DNA of 40,719 nt from Elusimicrobia bacterium GWC2_64_44. Its GTDB lineage: Bacteria; Elusimicrobiota; Elusimicrobia; Elusimicrobiales; UBA9959. Both the position numbers and the translations under genes were made by a program. The stretch covers positions 1 through 40,719 of the forward strand of contig MGUG01000058.1 of NCBI GenBank assembly GCA_001799845.1, given 5' to 3'. Shown here one piece after another: positions 26,218 through 34,146 of the stretch. The notes beneath the pieces were generated by a model that saw only the letters and a program-made list of their open reading frames with translations, ran no database searches and had not been told where the DNA came from. Every line of letters begins with the position of its first letter. The first letter of the stretch is position 1.

Positions 26218-26318
26218 GGGGGTAATTTTATAATTTTACGGAGGCTTTGTGGGCGCCACGCGGCGGCCGTGTTTTTTGTATTATTAATTAATAATTAAGC
26301 GAGAGAGAAGGCGCCGGC
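26218..26318. promoter_or_regulatory. AT-rich divergent control region between uvrD and the prenyltransferase operon
   Basis: This 101-base gap separates divergent genes. Toward uvrD it holds TATAAA, about 9 bases from the GTG start. Toward the plus-strand operon it holds TATTAT at 26279-26284 inside TTGTATTATTAATTAATAATTAA, a largely self-complementary AT stretch that could bind a regulator. No convincing -35 element is visible in either direction. GAGAGAGAAGG (26301-26311) is the ribosome site for the GTG at 26319. Confidence 0.45.
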
Positions 26319-27194
26319 GTGAATTACCTGCAGTACCTGAAAGAAAGATTCCCACCGCAGCAGTTCCTGCTGCTGGCCGGGCTGCTGGCGGCCGCGGTCG
26401 GGGCCTGCGTGCAGGCGCCGCTCTACGGCCGCATAGCGTCCTGGCCGGCCGTGCTGGCCGCGGCGCTGGCGCTGCTGTTCTTCCTGTTCCGCCTGCGGCT
26501 CTTCGACGAGCTCAAGGACTACGCCCACGACAGTAAGTATTATCCCGACCGCCCGCTGCACCGCGGCCTGGTCACTGTGGCCGGCATCAAGCGCCTCATC
26601 GTATTGACCCTCGCGGCCGAGGTGCTCATAGCCGCGCGCGCCGGGCTCGCCCCGCTGGCCTTCTTCGCCGCCAGCCTGGTATATTCCCTGCTGATGTTCA
26701 AGGAATTCTTCGCGCCGGAGTGGCTGCGGGGGCGCTTCACGCTCTATATCCTCACGCACGAGCTGCTGGCGGTGCCTTTGTTCTTCTACGCGGCCGCGCT
26801 GCAGGGCCCGCGCCCGGGCCTGCTGGCCGACCCTATGGTCTGGGCGACAGCGCTGTTCCTGGGCTGCCAGCTGTTCTTCCTTGAGATAGCGCGCAAGATG
26901 CGGCCCCCGGAGGCCGAGAACGCCGCGCGCGATACCTACACCGCGCAGTACGGCGTGCGGGGCGCGTCGCTGCTGCTCGGCGTCACGGCGGCCGCCGCGC
27001 TGGCCCTGGGCTGGTACGCCTGCGGCCGGAGCGCGGTCTACGCCCTGGCCCTGGCGCCTTTCGCCTGGTTCGTGTTCTCTATAATTTCTTTCGCCCGGCG
27101 GCCCTCGCCCGCCTCTTCCAAGGCTGTCTTCAATACCGCAGTGGCCTATTTCACGCTGCTGAGCGCCGCCGCTATCTGGGCGGCCCTCGCATGA
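26319..27194 (+). CDS. UbiA-family prenyltransferase-like membrane protein
   Basis: The 291-residue protein has about eight membrane helices. The first aspartate-rich motif is FDELKDYAHD at residues 62-71, giving D63xxxD67xxxD71, followed by DRPLHRG, which matches the NDxxDxxxD-RPL-xG pattern that binds Mg2+ and a polyprenyl diphosphate in UbiA enzymes. The second acidic motif is weaker (EIARKMRPPEAENAARDTY). Family members prenylate quinone precursors, glycerol phosphate, tyrosine-derived cofactors or carotenoids. The acceptor here is unknown. The start is GTG with GAGAGAAGG upstream. It is the first gene of a compact eight-gene plus-strand operon and overlaps the next start by 4 bases. Confidence 0.75.
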   Translation: MNYLQYLKERFPPQQFLLLAGLLAAAVGACVQAPLYGRIASWPAVLAAALALLFFLFRLRLFDELKDYAHDSKYYPDRPLHRGLVTVAGIKRLIVLTLAAEVLIAARAGLAPLAFFAASLVYSLLMFKEFFAPEWLRGRFTLYILTHELLAVPLFFYAAALQGPRPGLLADPMVWATALFLGCQLFFLEIARKMRPPEAENAARDTYTAQYGVRGASLLLGVTAAAALALGWYACGRSAVYALALAPFAWFVFSIISFARRPSPASSKAVFNTAVAYFTLLSAAAIWAALA

Positions 27195-28879
27195 AGATCT
27201 ACGATAACTCCAACATAGCCGAGAGTTACTCCGGAGTAACCACGCCGCTGACCTACTCTTTCGCGCGGGCGGTGTACCAGGAGGTCTACGTCCATTTCTG
27301 CGGTATGATGGGCGTCGGCCGCCGGACTATAGCGGCCAACCGGCCGATGTTCGCCAAAATGGTGGAGTTCATCGGCGGGCGCATCTACTACGACCTGATC
27401 AACTGGTACCGGCTGGTCTCTTTCCTGCCGGGCTATTCCTTCAACCGCGGTTTCTTCGAGAAGATGCTGGGCCTGCAGAAGGAGTACCACTATACGCCGC
27501 CGCCGCCCAAGGGCGCGTTCGAGCGGTATTTCGTCGTACTGCCGCGCCTGGCCTTCCAGACGGTGAAGGTGGCGCTTTTCTTCGCTTTCATGGGCGCGCT
27601 GGTGGGGCGCTTTAACCGCCGCTTCGACCGGGAGTACGCCAGGCTGTCCGCGCTGGACCTGCCCGCGCTGGACCTGCCGGAGTGCAAGGCGCTTTATTTC
27701 CGCGTCTACGACGAGTTCGTGGCGCGGTGGCAGGTGCCCATAGCCAACGACTTCGCCGTGATGGTGGCCGCCGGCGCGGCCGACAAGCTCTACCGCGCCT
27801 GGCTTAACGAGGACGGTTACGTGCAGCTGTTCTCCCGCTCGCGCCGCCCGCTGGTCTCGCTGGACCCGGGCTACCGCATACTGGAGATAGTCTCGCTTAT
27901 AAAGGGTGAGCCGGAGCTGTTGGCGCTGTTCGGCGCCGGCCGGCCCGAAGAGATACTGAGAGAACTGCGCGGAAAATTCAGCGCCTCGCCCGCCGCCGCG
28001 GCGGTAGCCGCCTACCTGGCGCGCTTCGGCAGCCGGGTACCTAGCGAGCTGAAGCTCGAATCAAAGAGCATCAACGAACAGCCGGAGTTCTTCATCTCCA
28101 TACTGCAGGCCACGCTGGCCTCGGCCAGCCCGCGCGAGGTTTACGCCGGGTCCGCCGACGCGGCCGGCGGGCTTGCGCTGTGGCGGCGGCTGGTCCTCTC
28201 CGCCGTGGGCGGCTGGGCCGTCAACAGCGTGTTCCGCCGGGAGGAGACCCGCTTCCGCCGCTCGCTGATCTTCGGCTTTTCGCGCCGGCTCTTCCTGGCC
28301 ATAGCCGATAAGTTCGCGGCGCGCGGGCTGCTGCGCACGCGCGAAGATATTTTCTACCTGACCATCGAGGAAGTGTTCGCCCTGATAGACGGCGGGCCCG
28401 CCGAAGGCCTGGGCGCGCTGCTGGCCAGCCGCAAGACCGACTATGAACTGTGGAAACTGGCGGACCTGCCGCGCCGCATAGAGTCGCAACTGCCCGTGGA
28501 AGCCATCGAGACCGGCCTGCGCGGCAGCGCGGCGGCGGCCCCCGCCGCCCGCGGCGTGCTCAAGGGCGTGACCGCGGCCCGCGCGCGCACGGCCACCGTG
28601 GCCGGCGTAGCCCTGGTGCTGCCCGACTTCGACCCGAACGCCGATTTCGCGGGCAAGATCCTGGTGACGCGCCAGACCGATCCCGGCTGGACCATAATTT
28701 TTCCGCTGCTCAAGGGCATAGTGGTGGAGCGCGGCGGCATGCTGTCGCACGCGGCCATAGTGGCGCGCGAGCTGCGCATCCCGTGCATAGTGGGCGTGGA
28801 GCGCGCCGTGGCCGGCGTGCCGCAGGGCGCGGGCGTAGAGCTGCGCCTGGAGACCGGGGAGGTGCATGTACTCAATTGA
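27191..28879 (+). CDS. Dikinase substrate and phospho-histidine half (rifampin phosphotransferase/PEP synthase-like)
   Basis: The 562-residue protein corresponds to the central and C-terminal parts of RPH-type PEP-utilising dikinases. The N-terminus YDNSNIAESYSGVTTPLTYSF begins the substrate-binding region, like the 'GN..E..PG..TPLTWSF' start of the rifampin-binding domain. The last 110 residues are the swivelling PEP-utiliser domain, with ILVTRQTDPGW and the catalytic histidine H520 in GGMLSHAAIVARE. The ATP-grasp domain that should precede it is absent and is encoded separately at 31115. In RPH the histidine carries the beta-phosphate of ATP to a hydroxyl on the substrate. Here the substrate is unknown, and the operon suggests a lipid or isoprenoid alcohol. 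It overlaps both neighbours (4 and 14 bases). Confidence 0.8.
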   Translation: MKIYDNSNIAESYSGVTTPLTYSFARAVYQEVYVHFCGMMGVGRRTIAANRPMFAKMVEFIGGRIYYDLINWYRLVSFLPGYSFNRGFFEKMLGLQKEYHYTPPPPKGAFERYFVVLPRLAFQTVKVALFFAFMGALVGRFNRRFDREYARLSALDLPALDLPECKALYFRVYDEFVARWQVPIANDFAVMVAAGAADKLYRAWLNEDGYVQLFSRSRRPLVSLDPGYRILEIVSLIKGEPELLALFGAGRPEEILRELRGKFSASPAAAAVAAYLARFGSRVPSELKLESKSINEQPEFFISILQATLASASPREVYAGSADAAGGLALWRRLVLSAVGGWAVNSVFRREETRFRRSLIFGFSRRLFLAIADKFAARGLLRTREDIFYLTIEEVFALIDGGPAEGLGALLASRKTDYELWKLADLPRRIESQLPVEAIETGLRGSAAAAPAARGVLKGVTAARARTATVAGVALVLPDFDPNADFAGKILVTRQTDPGWTIIFPLLKGIVVERGGMLSHAAIVARELRIPCIVGVERAVAGVPQGAGVELRLETGEVHVLN

Positions 28880-29495
28880 CCGCCCGGCCTGGCTGAACTG
28901 GCCGAACGCCCTGTCCTTTGCCGCGCTGCTGACGGCGTGGGCCGCCATCCTGCTGCTCCTGCGCGGGTTCTTCTACCTGTCCTTCTCGCTCGCGCTCGTG
29001 GCGCTGGTGCTCGACGCCTTCGACGGCATGCTCGCCAGGAAACTGCACCAGGAGTCGGAGTTCGGCCGGCAACTCGACAGCCACGTCGACGTTTTCATCT
29101 ATCTCCTCTACCCGGCGCTCGCCTGCTACCTGCCGCTCGCCATGCGCAGCGCTTTCTCCGTAGTCGCGCTGTCGGTCTTCCTCGCCGCCGGCATCTTCAG
29201 GCTGGTGCGCTTCACGCTGCAGGGCTTCGCCGCTACCGAGACCGGCGCGCGCGCCTACGTCGGCATGCCGGTGTATTACAACCACCTGCTGCTGCTGGCG
29301 CTCGTGGCGCTGAAGCTTTACGGCTTGCCGTATTTCGACGCCCTGGCCTCCGTGCTGCTGCTGGCCGCGGCGGCGCTGATGGTCTCAAAAGTTAAAGTGC
29401 CCAAGCCGGTGTCGGTGCCGGCTTTTGCCGCGCTGCTGCTGGTCATAGCGGCTATCTTCGGCCTGATGGAATTTTATGGAAGCGACAGGCTATAA
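28866..29495 (+). CDS. CDP-alcohol phosphatidyltransferase
   Basis: This 209-residue membrane enzyme has an intact CDP-alcohol phosphatidyltransferase motif DGx2ARx8Gx3Dx3D from D53 to D75, preceded by D50 (DAFDGMLAR, then GRQLDSHVD), and about six membrane helices. These enzymes displace CMP from a CDP-activated lipid or alcohol. The general pattern resembles phosphatidylserine synthase-type members, but the alcohol and lipid cannot be assigned. The ATG lies within the end of the previous gene (14-base overlap) with GGGGAGG 3 bases before it, so it is translationally coupled. Overlap with the next gene is 20 bases. Confidence 0.9.
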   Translation: MYSIDRPAWLNWPNALSFAALLTAWAAILLLLRGFFYLSFSLALVALVLDAFDGMLARKLHQESEFGRQLDSHVDVFIYLLYPALACYLPLAMRSAFSVVALSVFLAAGIFRLVRFTLQGFAATETGARAYVGMPVYYNHLLLLALVALKLYGLPYFDALASVLLLAAAALMVSKVKVPKPVSVPAFAALLLVIAAIFGLMEFYGSDRL

Positions 29496-30489
29496 CTGGG
29501 TGCCGGACGGCGCGCACGCCTGCGCCGCCCTGGTAAAAAAGATCTACGCGGGCCACCCGGCCTACGCGGAGGCGCTCGCCGCGGAAACGCTGCGCCAGCT
29601 GGCGCCCCAGAACCCGTTTTTGGCTTTCGGCTCGCGGCAGGGGTTCCTGGCCGCCGGCGCCGGCGGGCCGGAGGCGCACGCCTGCGCCATTATCGATAAA
29701 CGCCTGCCCGGCGTCGGCCTTATCGGCTACTTCGAGGCGGCCGGCGGCGAGGCCGCGGCGGCCGTGCTGGACGCGGCCTGCGCCCACCTGGCAGAGCTTG
29801 GCCTGAAAAAGATCTTCGGCCCGGTCAACGATACGGTCTGGCAGCGCTACGGCGCAGCCTCCGGGAACGCCGAGCCATTTTACGGCGAGCCGTACACGCC
29901 CGCCGCCTACGCCGGTTACTTCGGCGCGGCCGGCTTCACGGCCCGCGACAGGCGGGTGAGCGCCGTGCTGCCGGCGGAAGAGCTGCCTTTCGCGGCTTTC
30001 TCCGGGCGGGAGCAGGACCTGCTGGGAAAGGGCTACACCTTCGAGGAGCTGGCCCCGGCGGAACTGCCGGCACGCGCGCGGGAGATACATGCCCTGGCCG
30101 GCGAGGTCTTTTCCGGTTCCCCGCTGTTCGTGCCGGCTTCGTATGAGGAATTCCTCTACTCGGCCGGCGCGCAGGCGGGCGCGGCCGGCGCGCACTTCAT
30201 CCTTGCCGGCTGCGGCGGTCGGCCGGCGGCCTTTCTCTGGGGCTTGCCCGACGCCTGCTCCGGCGGTGAGAACTTCATTTTCAAGACCATAGCCGTGCTG
30301 CCGCAGCACAGGCGCTCCGGCCTGGGCGGCGCGCTGTTCTGCCGCATGCAGGCGCGCGTGCGGGAGCGGGGCTTCAAGCGCTGCTTCTTCTCCACGATGC
30401 GCGCGGGCAACGCGGGCATAGCGGCGCTGACCGGCAAGAAGGCCGGGCAGCACCGGGAGTATCTCACCTTCGGCAAGGAGGCGGCTTGA
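29476..30489 (+). CDS. GNAT-like N-acyltransferase
   Basis: This 337-residue protein has a C-terminal GNAT domain with the acetyl-CoA-binding A motif FIFKTIAVLPQHRRSGLGGALF at about 271-292 (QxxRxxGxG/A type). The N-terminal half carries a degenerate second GNAT-like fold with GLIGYFEA and KKIFGPVNDTVWQRYG, words seen in a two-domain acyltransferase family of unknown substrate. It is soluble, with no membrane helix. The start ATG is 20 bases inside the previous gene, and the stop overlaps the next gene's TTG start. It probably acylates an amino-bearing intermediate of the surrounding pathway (inference). Confidence 0.75.
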   Translation: MEATGYNWVPDGAHACAALVKKIYAGHPAYAEALAAETLRQLAPQNPFLAFGSRQGFLAAGAGGPEAHACAIIDKRLPGVGLIGYFEAAGGEAAAAVLDAACAHLAELGLKKIFGPVNDTVWQRYGAASGNAEPFYGEPYTPAAYAGYFGAAGFTARDRRVSAVLPAEELPFAAFSGREQDLLGKGYTFEELAPAELPARAREIHALAGEVFSGSPLFVPASYEEFLYSAGAQAGAAGAHFILAGCGGRPAAFLWGLPDACSGGENFIFKTIAVLPQHRRSGLGGALFCRMQARVRERGFKRCFFSTMRAGNAGIAALTGKKAGQHREYLTFGKEAA

Positions 30490-31118
30490 ACGGCGTGCTG
30501 GTGATGGTGGCCGCCTACGCCGCGGTCTTCGCCGGAGCGGAATACCTGCTGCGCCGCGGCTGGCCGCCGCTGCTGACGCGCAAGTCCGCGCACGCGGCCG
30601 GCGGGCTGGTGTCTTGCGCGCTGCCGGTCTTCGTTACCAAGGCGGCGGCGGTATCGATAGGCGCGGGGTTCGCGCTGTTCCTGCTGGCCGCCGTGCGCGC
30701 CCGCAAGCTGCCCAGCGTGCACATCGCGGGCGGAGGCACCGGAACCGTGCTTTTCCCGGCCGGGCTTGCGCTCAGCGTGCTGCTGTTCTGGCGGGCCGAC
30801 GGGGTTATCTTCCAGTGGTCGGCGCTGCTGATGGGGCTGGCCGACGCCGCGGCAGGGGCAGGTGGCGGGTTGTGGGGTAAAAAGACCTACAGCCTGACCG
30901 GCCCCAAGACCGTGGAGGGCAGCCTGCTGTTCTTCGCCGTGGCGCTGGCGCTGCTGGGCGCCTTTGTGTTCTCTCGGCACGGGTTCAGCCTGGCCGGGGC
31001 GGCGGCCGCGGCCGCCGGCGCGCTGGCCGTCACCGCGGTAGAGAGCGCGCTGGGCGGGGGCTGGGACAATGTCGGGGTGCCGCTGGCCGCAGGGGCCGTG
31101 TTGCTGCTGCTGAAATGA
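30486..31118 (+). CDS. Dolichol/phytol kinase-like membrane cytidylyltransferase-superfamily protein
   Basis: The 210-residue protein has about six membrane helices. The motifs RKSAHAAGG near the N-terminus, LMGLADAAAGAGGGLWGKKTY, and GPKTVEGSLLFF match the Sec59/VTE5 (dolichol, phytol kinase) and CdsA-like superfamily, which uses CTP to phosphorylate a membrane alcohol. The substrate is unknown. The longest frame begins at TTG 30486 (overlapping TGA of the previous gene) 4 bases after AAGGAGG. GTG 30495 and ATG 30504 are alternative starts with longer spacing. Its last bases overlap the ATG of the ATP-grasp gene. Confidence 0.8.
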   Translation: MNGVLVMVAAYAAVFAGAEYLLRRGWPPLLTRKSAHAAGGLVSCALPVFVTKAAAVSIGAGFALFLLAAVRARKLPSVHIAGGGTGTVLFPAGLALSVLLFWRADGVIFQWSALLMGLADAAAGAGGGLWGKKTYSLTGPKTVEGSLLFFAVALALLGAFVFSRHGFSLAGAAAAAAGALAVTAVESALGGGWDNVGVPLAAGAVLLLLK

Positions 31119-31915
31119 ATATCGACCTCGAACTATTTTCACACCTTAACCAGGCCTCCGACTTGGAGGTCATGGGCCGCAAGGCTTTTAATCTGGCCCT
31201 GCTGGCCCGCTCGGGCTTCAAGGTGCCGCGCGGCTTTGTAGTCCCGGCCGGCACGCGGCCGGAAGACCTGGACGGCGGACTGGAGGCGGCTTTCGAAGGG
31301 CTGGGCGCGCCCCTGGCGGCCGTGAGAAGCTCCGCGGCAGCCGAGGACGGGGTTAATGCATCCTTTGCGGGCCAGTTCGACAGTTTCTTAGGCGTGAATG
31401 CGGCCGGGCTGCGGCAGGCCGTGCTGGACTGCCTGGCGTCGGCGTCTTCCGCGCGCGCAACGGCCTACGGCGGCGGCGCGGCCGTCCACATGGCGGTGCT
31501 GGTGCAGGAGCTGGTGGACGCGGACGTGTCCGGAGTGGCTTTCTCCTGCGACCCGGTGACCGGCGACAGGAACCGCGTAATCGTGGAGGCCGTCTACGGC
31601 CTCTGCGAGCCGCTGGTGAGCGGCGCGGTCACGCCGGACCATTACGTGATCTCGGGGCTCGAAGTAATAGAGACGCTGCCGGCGCAGCAGCGGGAGCTGC
31701 TGGCCGCCGACCCGGAGGGAGGCACGGTCATGCGGCCGGTGCCGGAGGCGCAGCGCTCCGCGCCAAAGCTCCGCGCCGAGGAACTGCGGCAGGTGGCCGC
31801 CGCGGCCATCCGCGTCGAACTTCTTTTCGACCGCCCGATGGATATAGAGTGGGCGCTGAAGGACGGGAAATTATACCTGCTGCAGGCGCGCCCGGTGACG
31901 GGCCTGGGAGACTAA
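31115..31915 (+). CDS. Dikinase ATP-grasp half (PPDK/PEP synthase N-terminal domain)
   Basis: The 266-residue protein is a stand-alone PEP-synthase/PPDK nucleotide-binding domain. The motifs GRKAFNLALLARSGFKVPRG, AAVRSSAAAEDGVNASFAGQ, VQELVDADVSGVAFSCDPVTG, and the C-terminal PMDIEWALKDGKLYLLQARPVT cover the whole ATP-grasp fold. It ends exactly where full-length enzymes continue into their central domain. The matching central plus histidine portion is the gene at 27191, three genes upstream, so the two polypeptides probably form one enzyme. The ATP-grasp part would transfer the beta-phosphate of ATP to H520 of the partner. The next start codon follows the stop directly. Confidence 0.88.
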   Translation: MNIDLELFSHLNQASDLEVMGRKAFNLALLARSGFKVPRGFVVPAGTRPEDLDGGLEAAFEGLGAPLAAVRSSAAAEDGVNASFAGQFDSFLGVNAAGLRQAVLDCLASASSARATAYGGGAAVHMAVLVQELVDADVSGVAFSCDPVTGDRNRVIVEAVYGLCEPLVSGAVTPDHYVISGLEVIETLPAQQRELLAADPEGGTVMRPVPEAQRSAPKLRAEELRQVAAAAIRVELLFDRPMDIEWALKDGKLYLLQARPVTGLGD

Positions 31916-33064
31916 ATGAGATTGAGCGATAAACTGCGGCTCAAATGGCTGATGGCCACGAAGACGCTGGATTATTCCGCCGAGGCCACCGACCGGATGT
32001 ACCGCGTCTACCTCAACCACGGCAAGGTGATCCATTACCGGAAAGGGCATCCCGTATATTCGCTCTCCAGCCCGGCGCTATTTACCGGCCCATCGGCCAA
32101 TTTCTTCGCGCGGCAGCTCTACAAGAGCATACACGGCAAGAACACGCCGAATTTGCTGAGCTTCGCCATCACCGACGAATGCAACGCCACCTGCTCCCAC
32201 TGCAGCTTTTACGCCAAGGAAAAGAAGGAGTCCCGCCCCGTAGTCACCCGCGAGCAGGCCATCTACCTGCTCAAGTCGGCGCAGGACCTGGGGGTGTCCG
32301 TCATTAATTTCACCGGCGGCGAGCCGCTTATGCGGCCCGACCTGCCGGAAATAATCAAGAGCATAGACAAGGACCTCTCCACCGTGGCGCTGTTCACCAA
32401 CGGCTGGCACCTGGAAGAGCGCTGCTCCGAGCTGAAGGCTGCAGGGCTCGACAGCCTGTATGTCAGCGTGGATTCTTCCGACCCGGTCGCGCACGACAAG
32501 GCGCGCGGGCTGGAAGGGCTCTCGGCCCGCGGCGAGCGCGGTATAGCCAAGGCCCTGTCGGCCGGGTTCTCCGTCGGCCTCTCCTGCTGCGTCACGCCGG
32601 AATCCTTCAAGGCGGGCGAGCTGGGCCGCGTGATAGAGCGGGCCAAGGACCTGGGCGTGCACGAGGTGATAGTCTACGACGCCGCCCCGACCGGCCGCTA
32701 CGCCGAGCGCTGCGACCTGGGCAGCCGCGCCTGGCTGGAGGAAATGATAGAGTCCGTGAAAAAACACAACGAGGATTACTCCTACCCCGGCGTGCTGGTG
32801 TACGCCTACACCACCAGCCACCGCAGCGTGGGCTGCTCCTCCGGCGTGAATTACTTCTACCTCAGCCCCTGGGGCGACGTCTGCCCCTGCGACTTCAACC
32901 ACATGATCTACGGCAACGCCCTGGAGCGGCCGCTCTACGAGATCTGGGACAAGATGACCTCGCTGCCGGACTTCACCTGCGCCAAGTGGGGCTACTGCCG
33001 CATGAAAGACCCGAAATTCGCGGACGCAAAGACCATCTCAAGGGAGTTCAAAAAGTATGATTGA
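31916..33064 (+). CDS. Radical SAM protein with C-terminal cysteine-rich region
   Basis: The 382-residue protein has the 4Fe-4S cysteines of the SAM cluster in CNATCSHC (C89, C93, C96), then FTGGEP (about 137-142) and a TIM-barrel pattern (SLYVSVDSSDP). About 88 residues precede the cluster, unusually long, with no clear domain. The C-terminal part (HRSVGCSSG, SPWGDVCPC, then DFTCAKWGYC) holds several cysteines arranged like a SPASM/twitch extension that binds an additional cluster, though I cannot confirm the count. Substrates of such enzymes include peptides, lipids and sugars. No precursor peptide is apparent nearby, so a small-molecule or lipid role in this operon is likelier. It overlaps the next gene by 8 bases. 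Confidence 0.87.
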   Translation: MRLSDKLRLKWLMATKTLDYSAEATDRMYRVYLNHGKVIHYRKGHPVYSLSSPALFTGPSANFFARQLYKSIHGKNTPNLLSFAITDECNATCSHCSFYAKEKKESRPVVTREQAIYLLKSAQDLGVSVINFTGGEPLMRPDLPEIIKSIDKDLSTVALFTNGWHLEERCSELKAAGLDSLYVSVDSSDPVAHDKARGLEGLSARGERGIAKALSAGFSVGLSCCVTPESFKAGELGRVIERAKDLGVHEVIVYDAAPTGRYAERCDLGSRAWLEEMIESVKKHNEDYSYPGVLVYAYTTSHRSVGCSSGVNYFYLSPWGDVCPCDFNHMIYGNALERPLYEIWDKMTSLPDFTCAKWGYCRMKDPKFADAKTISREFKKYD

Positions 33065-34097
33065 ATACTACCGCAGACTCTGGGCCGCCGGGCAGGCCAT
33101 GTACGAGGCGCACGCCTTCGACAGAACGCCGACGGGGCCGATAGTGGCCTTCGAGCTGTTCCTGCTGGCCTTCTCAGGCTTTACGCTGTACTGGCTGTGG
33201 AAGAACGAGAAAAAGGGCGCGCAGCGCTTCTTCCTCGCCGCGGGCGGCCTGTTCATCCACCAGTTCTTCACTTCGCCGATGTGGCATAACTACAAGCTGG
33301 GCTGGTGGTCCTACCTCTACCAGGATATCAGCTGGATCTCCACCTTCGCCTGGGCCTCCCTGATAATGTGGACCCTCACCCTCGTCGACCGCTTCCGCGC
33401 TAATTGGCCCGACTGGAAGCGCTTCCCGGTCTATCTGGCGGTCCTCGCGCCGGCCGCGCTGGTCTACGAGGCCATTCTTCTGAAGCTCGGCGTCAGCGGC
33501 TACTCGCCGGAGGTGCAGCAGGCCATCAGCGGCCGCACGCTGCTGGGCACGCCGGTGGAAACCTTCGTCTACGTGCCGGTGTTCATGGCGCTGGTGGTGA
33601 GCTTCACCAAGTACTGGAGCTTCTACATAATGAGCAAGCCGGTGATACCGCTGCGGCACCGGCCGTGGGTGCGCAGCTTCGCCATTACGCTGGTCTCGGT
33701 GCTGCTGTTCGAGATTACCGTGGAGCCGATGGTGCAGAACGTGGGCTTCCCGGCTTGGTCCTATATCTTCCACGACATCACGCTGGTGCTCACCGGGGCG
33801 TGGATAGTGCTGACCTGGCTGGCGATAAACCTGGTAGACAAGTTCTTCATCCACTTCAGCCTGCGCGGCAAGTTCCTGGCTTACCTCGGCGTGGTCTTCG
33901 CCGGGGTGCTGCCCGCCGAGATCTGGCTGATCGCCAGCGGGCACCGGGTCTACGGGCCCAGCACCGTCTCGGCCTTCACCGGTCTGCACGTGCCGTGGAC
34001 GCTGGTGCCGGTGGAGGTGGTCTTCGGCATCCCCCTGTATTTCGCGCTGATACTTTCCTTCGTGAAATACTGGGAGATCATCCTGGACAATAAATAG
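33057..34097 (+). CDS. Internally duplicated polytopic membrane protein with lycopene-cyclase-domain-like repeats
   Basis: The 346-residue protein has about ten membrane helices. Two halves repeat the same order of motifs: LGWWSYLYQDISW and FPAWSYIFHDITL, then PVETFVYVPVFMALVVSFTKYW and PVEVVFGIPLYFALILSFVKYW. A third, partial copy (VAFELFLLAFSGFTLYWLWK) sits near the N-terminus. The spacing of GxxxYxP, PxE and FxxP resembles the small lycopene cyclase domains of CrtYc/CrtYd and C50 carotenoid cyclases, but the second glutamate of PxEE is missing (PVET and PVEV). It may be an isoprenoid cyclase, isomerase or transporter. The similarity is judged by eye. It is the last gene of the operon. Confidence 0.55.
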   Translation: MIEYYRRLWAAGQAMYEAHAFDRTPTGPIVAFELFLLAFSGFTLYWLWKNEKKGAQRFFLAAGGLFIHQFFTSPMWHNYKLGWWSYLYQDISWISTFAWASLIMWTLTLVDRFRANWPDWKRFPVYLAVLAPAALVYEAILLKLGVSGYSPEVQQAISGRTLLGTPVETFVYVPVFMALVVSFTKYWSFYIMSKPVIPLRHRPWVRSFAITLVSVLLFEITVEPMVQNVGFPAWSYIFHDITLVLTGAWIVLTWLAINLVDKFFIHFSLRGKFLAYLGVVFAGVLPAEIWLIASGHRVYGPSTVSAFTGLHVPWTLVPVEVVFGIPLYFALILSFVKYWEIILDNK

Positions 34098-34146
34098 TCC
34101 GGCGGAGCTAGTGTCGGTAAACATCCGTTCTTAAGAAGGTAAAGTA

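Noticed and set aside
24580..26298. Long plus-strand frame opposite uvrD
   Set aside because: Shadow of the helicase, with Val/Leu/His/Gly-rich composition typical of antisense in GC-rich coding DNA.
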